DNA of 64,000 nt from Lachnotalea glycerini (GTDB lineage: Bacteria; Bacillota; Clostridia; Lachnospirales; Lachnospiraceae): assembly GCF_003201285.1 (NCBI RefSeq), contig NZ_QICS01000003.1, forward strand, positions 388,651-452,650. Direction: 5' to 3'. The notes beneath the pieces are model-generated. The model did not search any database and was not told the DNA's origin. It saw only the letters and a list, made by a program, of their open reading frames with translations. This document shows, piece after piece, positions 8,670 to 16,462 of the stretch; position 1 is the stretch's first letter, and each line of letters opens with the position of its first letter. The translations under genes and the position numbers were made by a program.

Positions 8670-9607
8670 GCTTTTCCTCCCAATCTCATTTTCGGATTTA
8701 ACAATGCGCAAAGCAAATCAATGCCAAGAGAAATAATTACATAAACTACTCCCATAAATAATACATATCCCTGAATGATTGGATAATCTCTTGCATGTAT
8801 TGCCTCTAAAACATAACTGCCAATACCGGGAAGAGAAAAAATTGTCTCGATTACAGCAGAACCACCCAGAATACCGCCCAGACAGCTTCCCAGATAAGTA
8901 ATAACAGGCAGCATTGCATTAGGTAAAGCGTGAAACAACAAAATTTGTGTTCGTCTTATTCCTTTCGCATCCGCAGCCAGCATATATTGCTTTCCGAATT
9001 CTTCTAGCATAGATGACCGCATTAATCTGCCAGTCATAGCGATATTGGCGCTGGCAAGTGTAACGGATGGAAGGATAAAAGACGAAATCCCATCGATTCC
9101 GTTAGTTGGTAAAAGCTTTAAATTCTCTCCAAATACAATAATCAATATAATTCCCAGCCAAAAAGCTGGGAAAGCCATCAACAGATTCATAATAAATTTC
9201 ATAATTACATCAGGAATTCTATTCAAATAAGCAGCGGAATACACCCCAAAAAGCAGACCAAATACACATACAAGGAGCATTGTGTATCCAGAGAGTGTAA
9301 GTGTCACCGGAAGGCGGCGAAGTATTTCGCCGCTAACCGATGTGTGATCTACATAGGACTTTCCCAAATCTCCTTTGATGGCCTTTTTCGCCCAATTTAA
9401 GTACTGAATGAGTCCAGGCTGATCAAGTCCCAACTCTTGTCTTTTGTTTTCTAATAGCTGAGGAGTGACTTGGGAAACACCATCTCTTCCCAATGCCATG
9501 GCCGCAGGATCTCCTGGTGTTATGAGTCCCAGCATAAAAGCGATAATAGAAATTCCAATGATAACCGGTATGACGGATATGAACCGTTTCCCTGTATATC
9601 GGATCAT
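8666..9607 (-). CDS. Peptide/nickel-family ABC importer permease (DppB/NikB-like)
   Basis: First membrane subunit of the importer. It begins with a typical DppB/NikB N-terminus (RYTGKRFISVIPVIIGIS, then PGDPAAMALG), and the EAA loop (LAADAKGIRRTQILLFHALP) and C-terminal membrane segments are visible. At 313 residues it is the usual size. The gene starts nine bases after the stop of the substrate-binding protein gene and ends overlapping the next permease as ATGA. All five proteins are therefore made from one transcript. Confidence 0.93.
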   Translation of the reverse strand: MIRYTGKRFISVIPVIIGISIIAFMLGLITPGDPAAMALGRDGVSQVTPQLLENKRQELGLDQPGLIQYLNWAKKAIKGDLGKSYVDHTSVSGEILRRLPVTLTLSGYTMLLVCVFGLLFGVYSAAYLNRIPDVIMKFIMNLLMAFPAFWLGIILIIVFGENLKLLPTNGIDGISSFILPSVTLASANIAMTGRLMRSSMLEEFGKQYMLAADAKGIRRTQILLFHALPNAMLPVITYLGSCLGGILGGSAVIETIFSLPGIGSYVLEAIHARDYPIIQGYVLFMGVVYVIISLGIDLLCALLNPKMRLGGKA

Positions 9608-9616
9608 GTTTTCTCC

Positions 9617-11239
9617 TTACTCTGCCCAGCCAATTTTAGGTAGATCGATTCCATAAATCTGTGCCTCATAGCCTGTAAGCTTTTTGTTATAAACCATCAG
9701 GGTCTTTTCATTAAATAGAGGAACCACATTCTGCTGCTCTACAGAAATATTCTGAAGCTCGTCATAAATTTCCTGTCGTTTTGACATATCAATTTCTGCA
9801 TCAGCCTGATCAATCAAACCATCAATCTTGGTATCTTGGCATCCTAAGCTATAAGTAATATTCTGGTCACCGGTAGAATACATAAAACGCTTGAATATAG
9901 TGATTGCTTCCATGTTCGATAATCCCTGCTGAGATCTTGCAATTTCGTAATCACCTTTTGTCATCATATCCTTTATTGTTGCCCAGTCATAGGATTCAAT
10001 GGTTACATTAATTCCAATTTCAGGAAGAATTGCTGCAATCAGTTCAGCTTCTGCTTTCTGCTCTGCATTATCCTGTTGAACCAGATATTTTACATCAACT
10101 GTTGCATCACCAAGAACTTCCTTTGCAAGTGCTTTGGCCTGCTCAACGTCATATTCCACCGGATACTCTTTATAAAATGGTGTACTGTAGTTTAATATAT
10201 TTGTGGTGGGTGATGCATAGCCTGCATAAATCTGGTTGGCAATCGCATCTCTGTCAATCATTAGACTTACTGCTTTTCTCAATCTGACATCATTAAACGG
10301 TGCCTTTGTACCATTGAGGCACAAGAAATCAATCATTGTAGAATTTGTTGTAGTAATAGCAAATTGAGAATCTGTTACAAGCTCGGTTGCCAGAGAAGGA
10401 GTAATTGCTTTTAAATCAATGACACCCATAATTTCACCTGATTTTAATGCGGAATATCTGGTATTCACATCAGGAATTGTTTTTACACGGATTGATTTGG
10501 CAATTGCCTTTTCTCCCCAATAATCCTCATTGCGTTCCAAAAGAACATACTGGTCTTTTACATTCTCAGTAATTTTAAAAGGTCCGGTTCCCTGAGCTAT
10601 GCCGGTAAAGTTATAATTATCGTCAAAACACTTGGGGCTGTACATCGCACTTCCAAAGTTAGTCATAGTATATAAAAGACTTGGGGATGCTTCTTTAAAT
10701 GTAAGCTGAACGGTATAATCATCTATTTTTGTAACCTCGTCCAGATTTGGATAAAAGCTGTCTATATTTAGATTGTAAAAACCGGATGTCTTTACCTCTG
10801 ATCTCATACGATCAAAATTATACAAAACCGCGTCTGCATTAAATGCTTCTCCATCATGGAATGTTACACCTTCTTGAAGATTAAATGTCCATGTTTTAGC
10901 ATCCTCACTCATATCCCAGCTTTTTGCAAGCTTTCCAACGGGTTCTCCATTTTCATCCATTGTAACTAATGGTTCCCATACATAAAGTATAACACTACAA
11001 TAGTAAGCATCTTCGATACCAGGTGCTATGTTTCGATACCCCGCCAAAACAATTTCATCATCTGGGTTTACCTGTGTACCTGATGACTCTTCCTGTTTCG
11101 TATCTGTATTTGTAGTATTTGTGGTTTCGGTAGTTTCAGTTGTTATCTGATCTGATTTCTGACACGCAGATAATGATAATACTAAAGTTGACATTATCAA
11201 CAATGATAGAATTTTTCGAAATACATTCTTGTTTGTCAT
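9617..11239 (-). CDS. Solute-binding lipoprotein, family 5 (DppA/NikA-like), of a B12-riboswitch-controlled importer
   Basis: Extracellular substrate-binding protein. The signal peptide ends in the lipobox LSAC (Cys26), so it should be lipid-anchored. A Thr/Glu-rich linker follows, then the SBP-5 fold (LAKSWDMSEDAKTWTFNLQEGVTFHDG near residue 105; GTGPFKI; RKAVSLMIDRDAIANQIY). At 540 residues the length is normal. AAAGGAGG precedes the ATG. It is the first gene after a cobalamin riboswitch and terminator, and four transporter genes follow at 9 bases or with overlaps. Family 5 proteins bind peptides, nickel, sugars or chelated metals. The riboswitch suggests cobalt or a corrinoid-related compound; this is inference. 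Confidence 0.9.
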   Translation of the reverse strand: MTNKNVFRKILSLLIMSTLVLSLSACQKSDQITTETTETTNTTNTDTKQEESSGTQVNPDDEIVLAGYRNIAPGIEDAYYCSVILYVWEPLVTMDENGEPVGKLAKSWDMSEDAKTWTFNLQEGVTFHDGEAFNADAVLYNFDRMRSEVKTSGFYNLNIDSFYPNLDEVTKIDDYTVQLTFKEASPSLLYTMTNFGSAMYSPKCFDDNYNFTGIAQGTGPFKITENVKDQYVLLERNEDYWGEKAIAKSIRVKTIPDVNTRYSALKSGEIMGVIDLKAITPSLATELVTDSQFAITTTNSTMIDFLCLNGTKAPFNDVRLRKAVSLMIDRDAIANQIYAGYASPTTNILNYSTPFYKEYPVEYDVEQAKALAKEVLGDATVDVKYLVQQDNAEQKAEAELIAAILPEIGINVTIESYDWATIKDMMTKGDYEIARSQQGLSNMEAITIFKRFMYSTGDQNITYSLGCQDTKIDGLIDQADAEIDMSKRQEIYDELQNISVEQQNVVPLFNEKTLMVYNKKLTGYEAQIYGIDLPKIGWAE

Positions 11240-11324
11240 ATTCCTTTTCCTCCTTTGTTTGCATAATTCCTCCCTGAAGAAGAAAGCGTTAAATTTGCTT
11301 ACGCTCTTGCGCCGAGCGGCTTAC

Positions 11325-11357
11325 AAAAAACCTGCTTTCCAAATTTCAGAAAACAGG
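11325..11357 (-). terminator. Intrinsic terminator of the cobalamin riboswitch
   Basis: Minus strand: CCTGTTTTC, nine-base loop, GAAAGCAGG, then TTTTTT. The stem is 9 bp with one G-T pair. It lies between the riboswitch aptamer and the importer genes, so it is the likely expression platform: B12-bound RNA would favour termination. Confidence 0.85.
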
Positions 11358-11423
11358 CATGCAAATAAAAGTTTCAAACGAATCTTTTAGATGCGATGCC
11401 TTACACGGAGGCTTCATCTCTAC

Positions 11424-11576
11424 ATATTAAGCAGGTTTCCTGGCTTACAGATTATCGCTTTATCTTCCCTTCTCATATGAATATTCATACAATGGATTTA
11501 AAGATATTACTCCCTGCTTACAGTGACCGGATCGCTCAGGATTTGCACCTGATTCCCTATTATAAACGCTTAATAT
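11424..11576 (-). promoter_or_regulatory. Cobalamin (B12) riboswitch
   Basis: The minus strand shows the conserved core of the adenosylcobalamin aptamer: GGGAATCAGGTGCAAATCC, then GGTCACTGTAAGCAGGG, and the 3' B12 box AAGCCAGGAAACCTGC (11446-11431). The closing helix P1 is a perfect 9-bp pairing of ATATTAAGC (11576-11568) with GCTTAATAT (11432-11424). It sits in the leader of the DppA/NikA-type importer operon, between a good promoter and an intrinsic terminator, so it should switch the importer off when B12 is plentiful. Confidence 0.95.
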
Positions 11577-11602
11577 TGAACAATATTTAATTATGCAAAG
11601 CA

Positions 11603-11631
11603 AGCATAACATAAATACATTGTTATATCAA
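11603..11631 (-). promoter_or_regulatory. Promoter of the riboswitch-importer operon
   Basis: Minus strand: TTGATA (11631-11626), 17-base spacer, TATGCT (11608-11603). Transcription would start just upstream of the riboswitch P1 helix. Confidence 0.6.
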
Positions 11632-11705
11632 TCATAATTTATTTTTAAGTATCACATCGTTTTAACTAATAAAAAGTGGAAAATTACCTTTCATAAATGT
11701 CTCAT

Positions 11706-11734
11706 TTGTGCCAATTAATATTTTGTAGTATAAT
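11706..11734 (+). promoter_or_regulatory. Candidate promoter of the Y-family polymerase gene
   Basis: TTGTGC (11706-11711), 17-base spacer and a perfect TATAAT (11729-11734), about 90 bases before the gene. The -35 matches only in its first three bases. No clear LexA box (CGAAC-N4-GTTCG) was seen nearby. Confidence 0.4.
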
Positions 11735-11822
11735 AATAAAAATTATGAGTGTCAATACTTTAAACGCAAGGGCTATATAAACTTAAACGTATGACACAGA
11801 TATTAACTGGCGGTGATATAGT

Positions 11823-13028
11823 ATGGATCGAATCATTTTTCATATAGATGTTAATTCAGCTTTTCTTAGTTGGAGTGCGGTAAATAACTTAATTGTCGAC
11901 CCCGGCTGCATGGACCTTCGCTCTATACCTTCTATCATTGGTGGAAACAGAGAAAGCCGTCACGGAATTGTGCTTGCCAAATCGGTTCCTGCAAAAACGT
12001 ATCAGATACAAACTGGAGAACCAATTGCTCAAGCCTTACGAAAATGTCCCACACTTGTGATTGAGCCGCCTAATCATGAACTTTATAAGGAATATAGTAA
12101 GAAATTATTTGATTTGTTGGCAGAATATTCTCCTGATATTGAGCAGCTTAGTATTGATGAAGGTTTTCTTGATTTTACCCCTATCGCCCATCAATATTCT
12201 TCTTCTGTAATTGCTGCTACTATGATTAAAAATCGAATTTACGAGGAGCTTGGTTTCACTGTTAACATAGGCATAGCTCCCAATAAATTACTCGCAAAAA
12301 TGGCTTCTGATTTTAAGAAGCCTAACTTGGTGCATACACTTTTTTTAAATGAAATAAAAGATAAAATGTGGCCTATGCCTGTAGGTGAATTATATATGGC
12401 AGGAAAAGCCAGCGTCAAAACGTTAAACATGCTAGGTATTCATACCATAGGTGATTTGGCGGCTACTTCTCCCAAATTGATTACCCTGCATCTAAAAAGT
12501 CACGGTCAACTGCTTTGGCAATATGCCAATGGCATTGATGATTCACCTGTCATGCCCTCACAGGTCAATTTAAAGGGAATCGGCAATTCCATAACTCTAT
12601 CATTTGATGCTGTTACCTCTGAAGAAATTAACCACGTTCTACTAGGACTGGCTGAACAAGTCTCAAAGCGATTGCGTCTTTCCAATCAGCTTGCTGGCAT
12701 GATAAGTGTGGAAATTAAATATAATGACTTTTCTACAGTATCCCATCAAATGCAGCTTACTACTCCTGCTAATACAACCGAGCAGCTTTATCATGCTTCC
12801 TGTATTTTAATAAGTGAGCTATGGAATCATAATCCGGTTCGGCTGCTCGGTGTCAGAACCTCTAAGCTGGTTCATGAGGATGAGCCTGTTCAGATGACTC
12901 TGTTTGATACTGTTGTGAGTGAAAAACAATTAAAAGCAGAAAAGGCAATGGATTTAATTAAAAATAAATACGGAAACTCTGCCATTGTACGCGGCAGCTT
13001 TCTTAATACTCCAAGCGGCAAAGAATAA
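11823..13028 (+). CDS. dinB: Y-family DNA polymerase (DNA polymerase IV-like)
   Basis: Translesion DNA polymerase. The palm motif HIDVNSAFLSW with its first catalytic Asp is at the N-terminus, and SIDEGFLD, with the other acidic residues, near residue 107. The helix-hairpin-helix thumb (KTLNMLGIHTIGDLA) and little-finger region follow. QMTLFD near residue 367 is a textbook beta-clamp binding motif. At 401 residues it matches DinB. SIDEGFLD instead of the commoner SIDEAYLD and the divergent N-terminus suggest the clostridial UmuC/DinB subgroup. Its stop is directly abutted by the stop of the convergent XRE regulator gene. SOS control is expected from the family but no LexA site was found. Confidence 0.88.
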   Translation: MDRIIFHIDVNSAFLSWSAVNNLIVDPGCMDLRSIPSIIGGNRESRHGIVLAKSVPAKTYQIQTGEPIAQALRKCPTLVIEPPNHELYKEYSKKLFDLLAEYSPDIEQLSIDEGFLDFTPIAHQYSSSVIAATMIKNRIYEELGFTVNIGIAPNKLLAKMASDFKKPNLVHTLFLNEIKDKMWPMPVGELYMAGKASVKTLNMLGIHTIGDLAATSPKLITLHLKSHGQLLWQYANGIDDSPVMPSQVNLKGIGNSITLSFDAVTSEEINHVLLGLAEQVSKRLRLSNQLAGMISVEIKYNDFSTVSHQMQLTTPANTTEQLYHASCILISELWNHNPVRLLGVRTSKLVHEDEPVQMTLFDTVVSEKQLKAEKAMDLIKNKYGNSAIVRGSFLNTPSGKE

Positions 13029-13631
13029 CTATATACTTGAGACTCTGTTTGTTTGAGGAAATAATTCAATTGACTCATGCTGATCCCAATAAAGCACAAC
13101 ATGTATATACAGTATTTTATCACTGTTATTTCGATAGGTATGCTCTTGATTGGCTGCAAACTTGATTGAATTATTTTTCTGAATCTTATATTGCTCCTGA
13201 TTGACTATTAGAGTAAGCTCTCCGTTTGAAACCGTAATGCATTCATATGTATTCTCTCCATGAGATCCTGTTTTATATTCTCCATTTGGGTCTATTTCTA
13301 TTAGGTATATTTCAAAGCTTCTTTTCATGTCATATGAAAAATAGACATATACACGGCAATTATTGGGAATGTCTCTTATTTTCGTAAGTTCTCCTTTTTC
13401 CGCTATGCTGACCTGCTCTATCGGCGTTTTAATAAGCTCTTCAAAGGAAACCCTTATTCCCTCTACAATCTTGCTGATCGTTGATACGGTAGGAATTGAT
13501 TCACCTCTCTCAATTTGTCCAAGCATACTTTTACTGACACCTGTTTGTTCTGCCATCATATCTAAGCTCATATTTTTTGCTTTCCTTATTCTTTTTAGAT
13601 TAACTGCAATATTTCTGTCCAAGTGGCTCAT
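13029..13631 (-). CDS. XRE-family regulator with C-terminal cupin domain
   Basis: Predicted cytoplasmic transcription factor. The helix-turn-helix covers about residues 8-65 (RIRKAKNMSLDMMAEQTGVS and SMLGQIERGESIPTVSTISK), and a small cupin barrel about 110-185 (GSHGENTYECITVSNGEL; KFAANQEHTYRN). The metal-type cupin histidines are only partly conserved. Such HTH-cupin proteins often control metabolic or transport genes in response to a small ligand. Its stop codon lies immediately next to that of dinB, leaving no room for a separate terminator. Its target is unknown. Confidence 0.88.
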   Translation of the reverse strand: MSHLDRNIAVNLKRIRKAKNMSLDMMAEQTGVSKSMLGQIERGESIPTVSTISKIVEGIRVSFEELIKTPIEQVSIAEKGELTKIRDIPNNCRVYVYFSYDMKRSFEIYLIEIDPNGEYKTGSHGENTYECITVSNGELTLIVNQEQYKIQKNNSIKFAANQEHTYRNNSDKILYIHVVLYWDQHESIELFPQTNRVSSI

Positions 13632-13840
13632 ATAAAACTCCTTTTCTACTTGATTGCTTTTTACATAATAGGATTGTTAACATTTACTATTATATATAAA
13701 AAGCACCAAGTCACTTTTTCTAATGACTTGATGCCACACCTTCGTTGCATTTGCCTGATTCAATTATATTTTCGTAAAACAGTCTTGCTTCATAATTTTT
13801 ACGAATTATATCTTTTCTTATCATATATATTTTTCTTTCA
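13632..13840. other. Intergenic region between the XRE regulator and the OLD-type nuclease gene
   Basis: It contains the terminator at 13698-13734 and the upstream region of the XRE gene. Short ORFs here were judged spurious. Confidence 0.5.
13698..13734 (-). terminator. Rho-independent terminator of the OLD-type nuclease operon
   Basis: Minus strand: GCATCAAGTCA, ten-base loop, TGACTTGGTGC, then TTTTTATATA. The 11-bp stem has one G-T pair. It lies 107 bases after the stop of the OLD-type gene and would end a five-gene minus-strand run. Confidence 0.85.
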
Positions 13841-15715
13841 TTAGTCAATCGTATCTTTTTTCCTGCTTTCAAAATAGACAAACCTGTCAATGGCATCCAG
13901 TATATTGGCAAAGGTTTCCCGGGGTGCCGTATCAACATATTTCTTTAATATCTCTGTTTCTGCACTGCCACGATATTTACCATAGAAAATATCATATAGA
14001 TTATGTCCCCGCACATATATCTTTATATTCTCCATATTTTTCTTTAAATCTTCCTTGCTTCTGATCCTTGCTCCTGTAATTTTAATCATACGCTTCATAC
14101 TAGGAAGCTTAAATAAATACGCTTTATATTTATCATATAAAATATGATAGAATTCTTCTTCGTTCTTAATCACACCAATCTTACACATGACAGCAGGGTC
14201 TAAGAAATAATTTTCAAAGGAATAGTATTTCAGTACCAAAACGTTTTTTTCCTGAACTCTTGGTACATTGCCCTCATCCTCCTTGGCTCTTTGACTATAG
14301 TAGCTGCATAACTGTCTTATCAAATAATTCGGATTTTTTCCATCACTGTCTCGAATCATTAGAAACTGATCTTTTAAATACAATTTATTAATATACTTTA
14401 AATTGGCATACGTCTTTATATTGGTACAGCTATTAGTTGGAATAATTGAAATTCTTTTCAGCATTCCGCTTTCATCATATATTTCTGAATAGTATTTTTC
14501 AAGCAGCAAAGGCAGCCGATTGCTGTCTTGCTTTCCTTCCACAATAAAGACAAAACTGACATTCATCATATCGTTTGCGGTATAACCCAAATCATCCAAT
14601 ATTACATCAATATCAACATCTTCTTTAATTGTTGTATTATATTCTTCATCAGCCACTACCTGCTTTATCTGTTTGCTTGAAAAATTAAACAGCATATTAG
14701 GTGAGTGTGTGGAAAATATCACTTGATTTTTCTTAGACAGTCTGTATAGTATTTCACTTGCAACCTTTTGAAGCTGTGGATGAAGATAAATTTCAGGTTC
14801 TTCAATCAAAATAATGCTATTAACGCTGTTATCTCTTTCAATATAAGCCTCTAATAACGAGAAGATATAAATGCTTCTGGTTCCTGCTCCCAATGTATCT
14901 ATGGAGCCTCTGGTTCCTCTTTCTTTGTTCTCAATCATTGTATCCATTGCAAATGCTTTCTCAAAATCAAAGCTCATTACATACTTAACATCTTGTGCCT
15001 CTCCATTATTCTTATGCAAGTAATAATTGATACGGCTTTCAAATTCACCAATATTGGTAGTGAACAGCTTATATTCCAATAGCCTTGCCGTTTCGGTAAT
15101 ATCAAGCTGCTCTGTCTCTTTTTTATGTATATAGCCAATGCACTCAAAGCATCTGGTACATGGCTTTTTTACATTAAACATACACTTGTCATATCGAAGA
15201 TTTTCCAGTGCTTTATTACCTTGAAAGCTGAAAATATCCTCCTGGATATTGCTCAAATCTCTTGTACTATTCAGATAGTGAATTTTAGGAAGTATTTCTT
15301 TAATGTATTTATTATCCTTGCGGATTCCATCTGAGTATTTTCTTTTGCCGTCAGGATGAATGGTACAGGTAAAGGTAAGAAGTTCCTCCTCCTTAGAATA
15401 GGATGGAAATTTTTCCAAAAAGTCCTTCTCCCATATATCATAGCGCTTATATCTGCTTACAGCACCCCGTTCATTTAAATTGATTAAATCCTCTTCATCA
15501 ATGTTTAATGTTACACCAATTTCAATGCTTAGATTCTTAGCAAAAAAATCGGATTCTTTGATTACATAGGAATCGGAAAGAGCTAAAAGGGCATCTAAGA
15601 CAACTGTTTTACCTGTGTTATTTTTACCAACCAAAATCATTGCATTTTCAATTTCATCTATGGTCAATTTTTTAATTGATTTAAAGTTCTCTATTGATAT
15701 TGCTGCTATTTTCAT
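13841..15715 (-). CDS. OLD-type ATPase/TOPRIM endonuclease with four-cysteine insertion
   Basis: Predicted ATP-dependent DNA nuclease of the OLD superfamily. The N-terminal ABC/SMC-type ATPase has Walker A GKNNTGKT (residues 30-37), signature LGAGTRSI and Walker B SIILIEEPEIYLHPQ, followed by FSTHSP. The TOPRIM region has the acidic residues in FIVEGKQDSNRLP (near 397) and MIRDSDGKN (near 462). Unusually, the ATPase carries a C-x7-C-x2-C-x2-C cluster near residues 176-193 (CMFNVKKPCTRCFEC), a likely zinc or Fe-S site. No UvrD-type helicase (GajB) or reverse transcriptase partner is adjacent. The gene sits 63 bases after a flavin reductase gene at the end of a housekeeping-like operon. Role, defence or repair, is unproven. 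Confidence 0.87.
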   Translation of the reverse strand: MKIAAISIENFKSIKKLTIDEIENAMILVGKNNTGKTVVLDALLALSDSYVIKESDFFAKNLSIEIGVTLNIDEEDLINLNERGAVSRYKRYDIWEKDFLEKFPSYSKEEELLTFTCTIHPDGKRKYSDGIRKDNKYIKEILPKIHYLNSTRDLSNIQEDIFSFQGNKALENLRYDKCMFNVKKPCTRCFECIGYIHKKETEQLDITETARLLEYKLFTTNIGEFESRINYYLHKNNGEAQDVKYVMSFDFEKAFAMDTMIENKERGTRGSIDTLGAGTRSIYIFSLLEAYIERDNSVNSIILIEEPEIYLHPQLQKVASEILYRLSKKNQVIFSTHSPNMLFNFSSKQIKQVVADEEYNTTIKEDVDIDVILDDLGYTANDMMNVSFVFIVEGKQDSNRLPLLLEKYYSEIYDESGMLKRISIIPTNSCTNIKTYANLKYINKLYLKDQFLMIRDSDGKNPNYLIRQLCSYYSQRAKEDEGNVPRVQEKNVLVLKYYSFENYFLDPAVMCKIGVIKNEEEFYHILYDKYKAYLFKLPSMKRMIKITGARIRSKEDLKKNMENIKIYVRGHNLYDIFYGKYRGSAETEILKKYVDTAPRETFANILDAIDRFVYFESRKKDTID

Positions 15716-15778
15716 ATATTTCCCCTACCTGTTCCGCTTTTTTGTTACATCGCTTTCTGATAGCTTACTTCTTATCTG

Positions 15779-16444
15779 TTATTTTTTATCACCTTTTTTA
15801 TGACTATTTGCATTAACCCATGTTAAATTTTTCTTCTTTAACTGAATATTTTGTTTTGAATTTACTTTTTGCTTCTTTCCCTTTTTCTTAACGGAATAGC
15901 CAAAGGTCCCAAGCTTTTCTTTAAGATTATAATAATCTCCATGAGAATATACGATTAAGTCGGAGCTGCTAAGCCTAAACTTACCCTTATTATCCATATA
16001 GCTCTCATCAACATCCACTGCTAATACCTCTGCTATAAACATATGGTGGGACCCCAGTTCCTTTACCTCAACCACTTTACATTCTAAGCTAACCGGACTC
16101 TCCATGATGATTGGTGCAAATGTAAGCTTTTCAGCTTTTCCACGAGTCAGCTTCATTTCCTTAAACTTATCCACATCCCTGCCGGAACGGACACCACAGT
16201 AGTCAGTTGCCTTTGATAGGCTCTTGGTTGTCAAATTAACCACAAATTCTCCGGTTTCCTTTATCATTGAGTATGAACTTCGCTCAGGACGAACTGAAAT
16301 ATATAGCATAGGAGGATTACTGCAAATAGTCCCTGTCCATGCGATTGTAATAATATTTGTTTTTCCATTTTTATCTGCACAGCTTACCATAACAACCGGC
16401 AGTGGATATAGCATATTTCCTGGTTTCCAAACTTGCTTTCCCAT
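15779..16444 (-). CDS. Flavin reductase-like FMN-binding protein
   Basis: Split-barrel protein of the flavin reductase/DIM6-NTAB family, which binds FMN. The N-terminal 165 residues carry the family pattern (PLPVVMVSCADKNGKTNIIT, ICSNPPMLYISVRPERSSY, FVVNLTTKSLSKATDYCGV). A Lys-rich tail of some 35 residues follows (SVKKKGKKQKVNSKQN), which is unusual and may be a nucleic-acid or membrane contact. AAAGGTGG precedes the ATG. It lies between the pyrophosphatase gene (18 bases upstream) and the OLD-type gene. The enzymatic substrate is unknown. Confidence 0.87.
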   Translation of the reverse strand: MGKQVWKPGNMLYPLPVVMVSCADKNGKTNIITIAWTGTICSNPPMLYISVRPERSSYSMIKETGEFVVNLTTKSLSKATDYCGVRSGRDVDKFKEMKLTRGKAEKLTFAPIIMESPVSLECKVVEVKELGSHHMFIAEVLAVDVDESYMDNKGKFRLSSSDLIVYSHGDYYNLKEKLGTFGYSVKKKGKKQKVNSKQNIQLKKKNLTWVNANSHKKGDKK

Positions 16445-16462
16445 TTACTACCACCTTTAATT

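Noticed and set aside
11396-11590. Plus-strand ORF of 64 codons
   Set aside because: It lies antisense to the cobalamin riboswitch and has no ribosome site or recognisable product.
13720-13938. Minus-strand 72-codon ORF at the end of the OLD-type gene
   Set aside because: Out of frame with a real gene and running into the terminator; no ribosome site.
13841-15715. Complete Gabija or retron defence system
   Set aside because: Only the OLD-type protein is present. No UvrD-like helicase, reverse transcriptase or toxin gene lies beside it.
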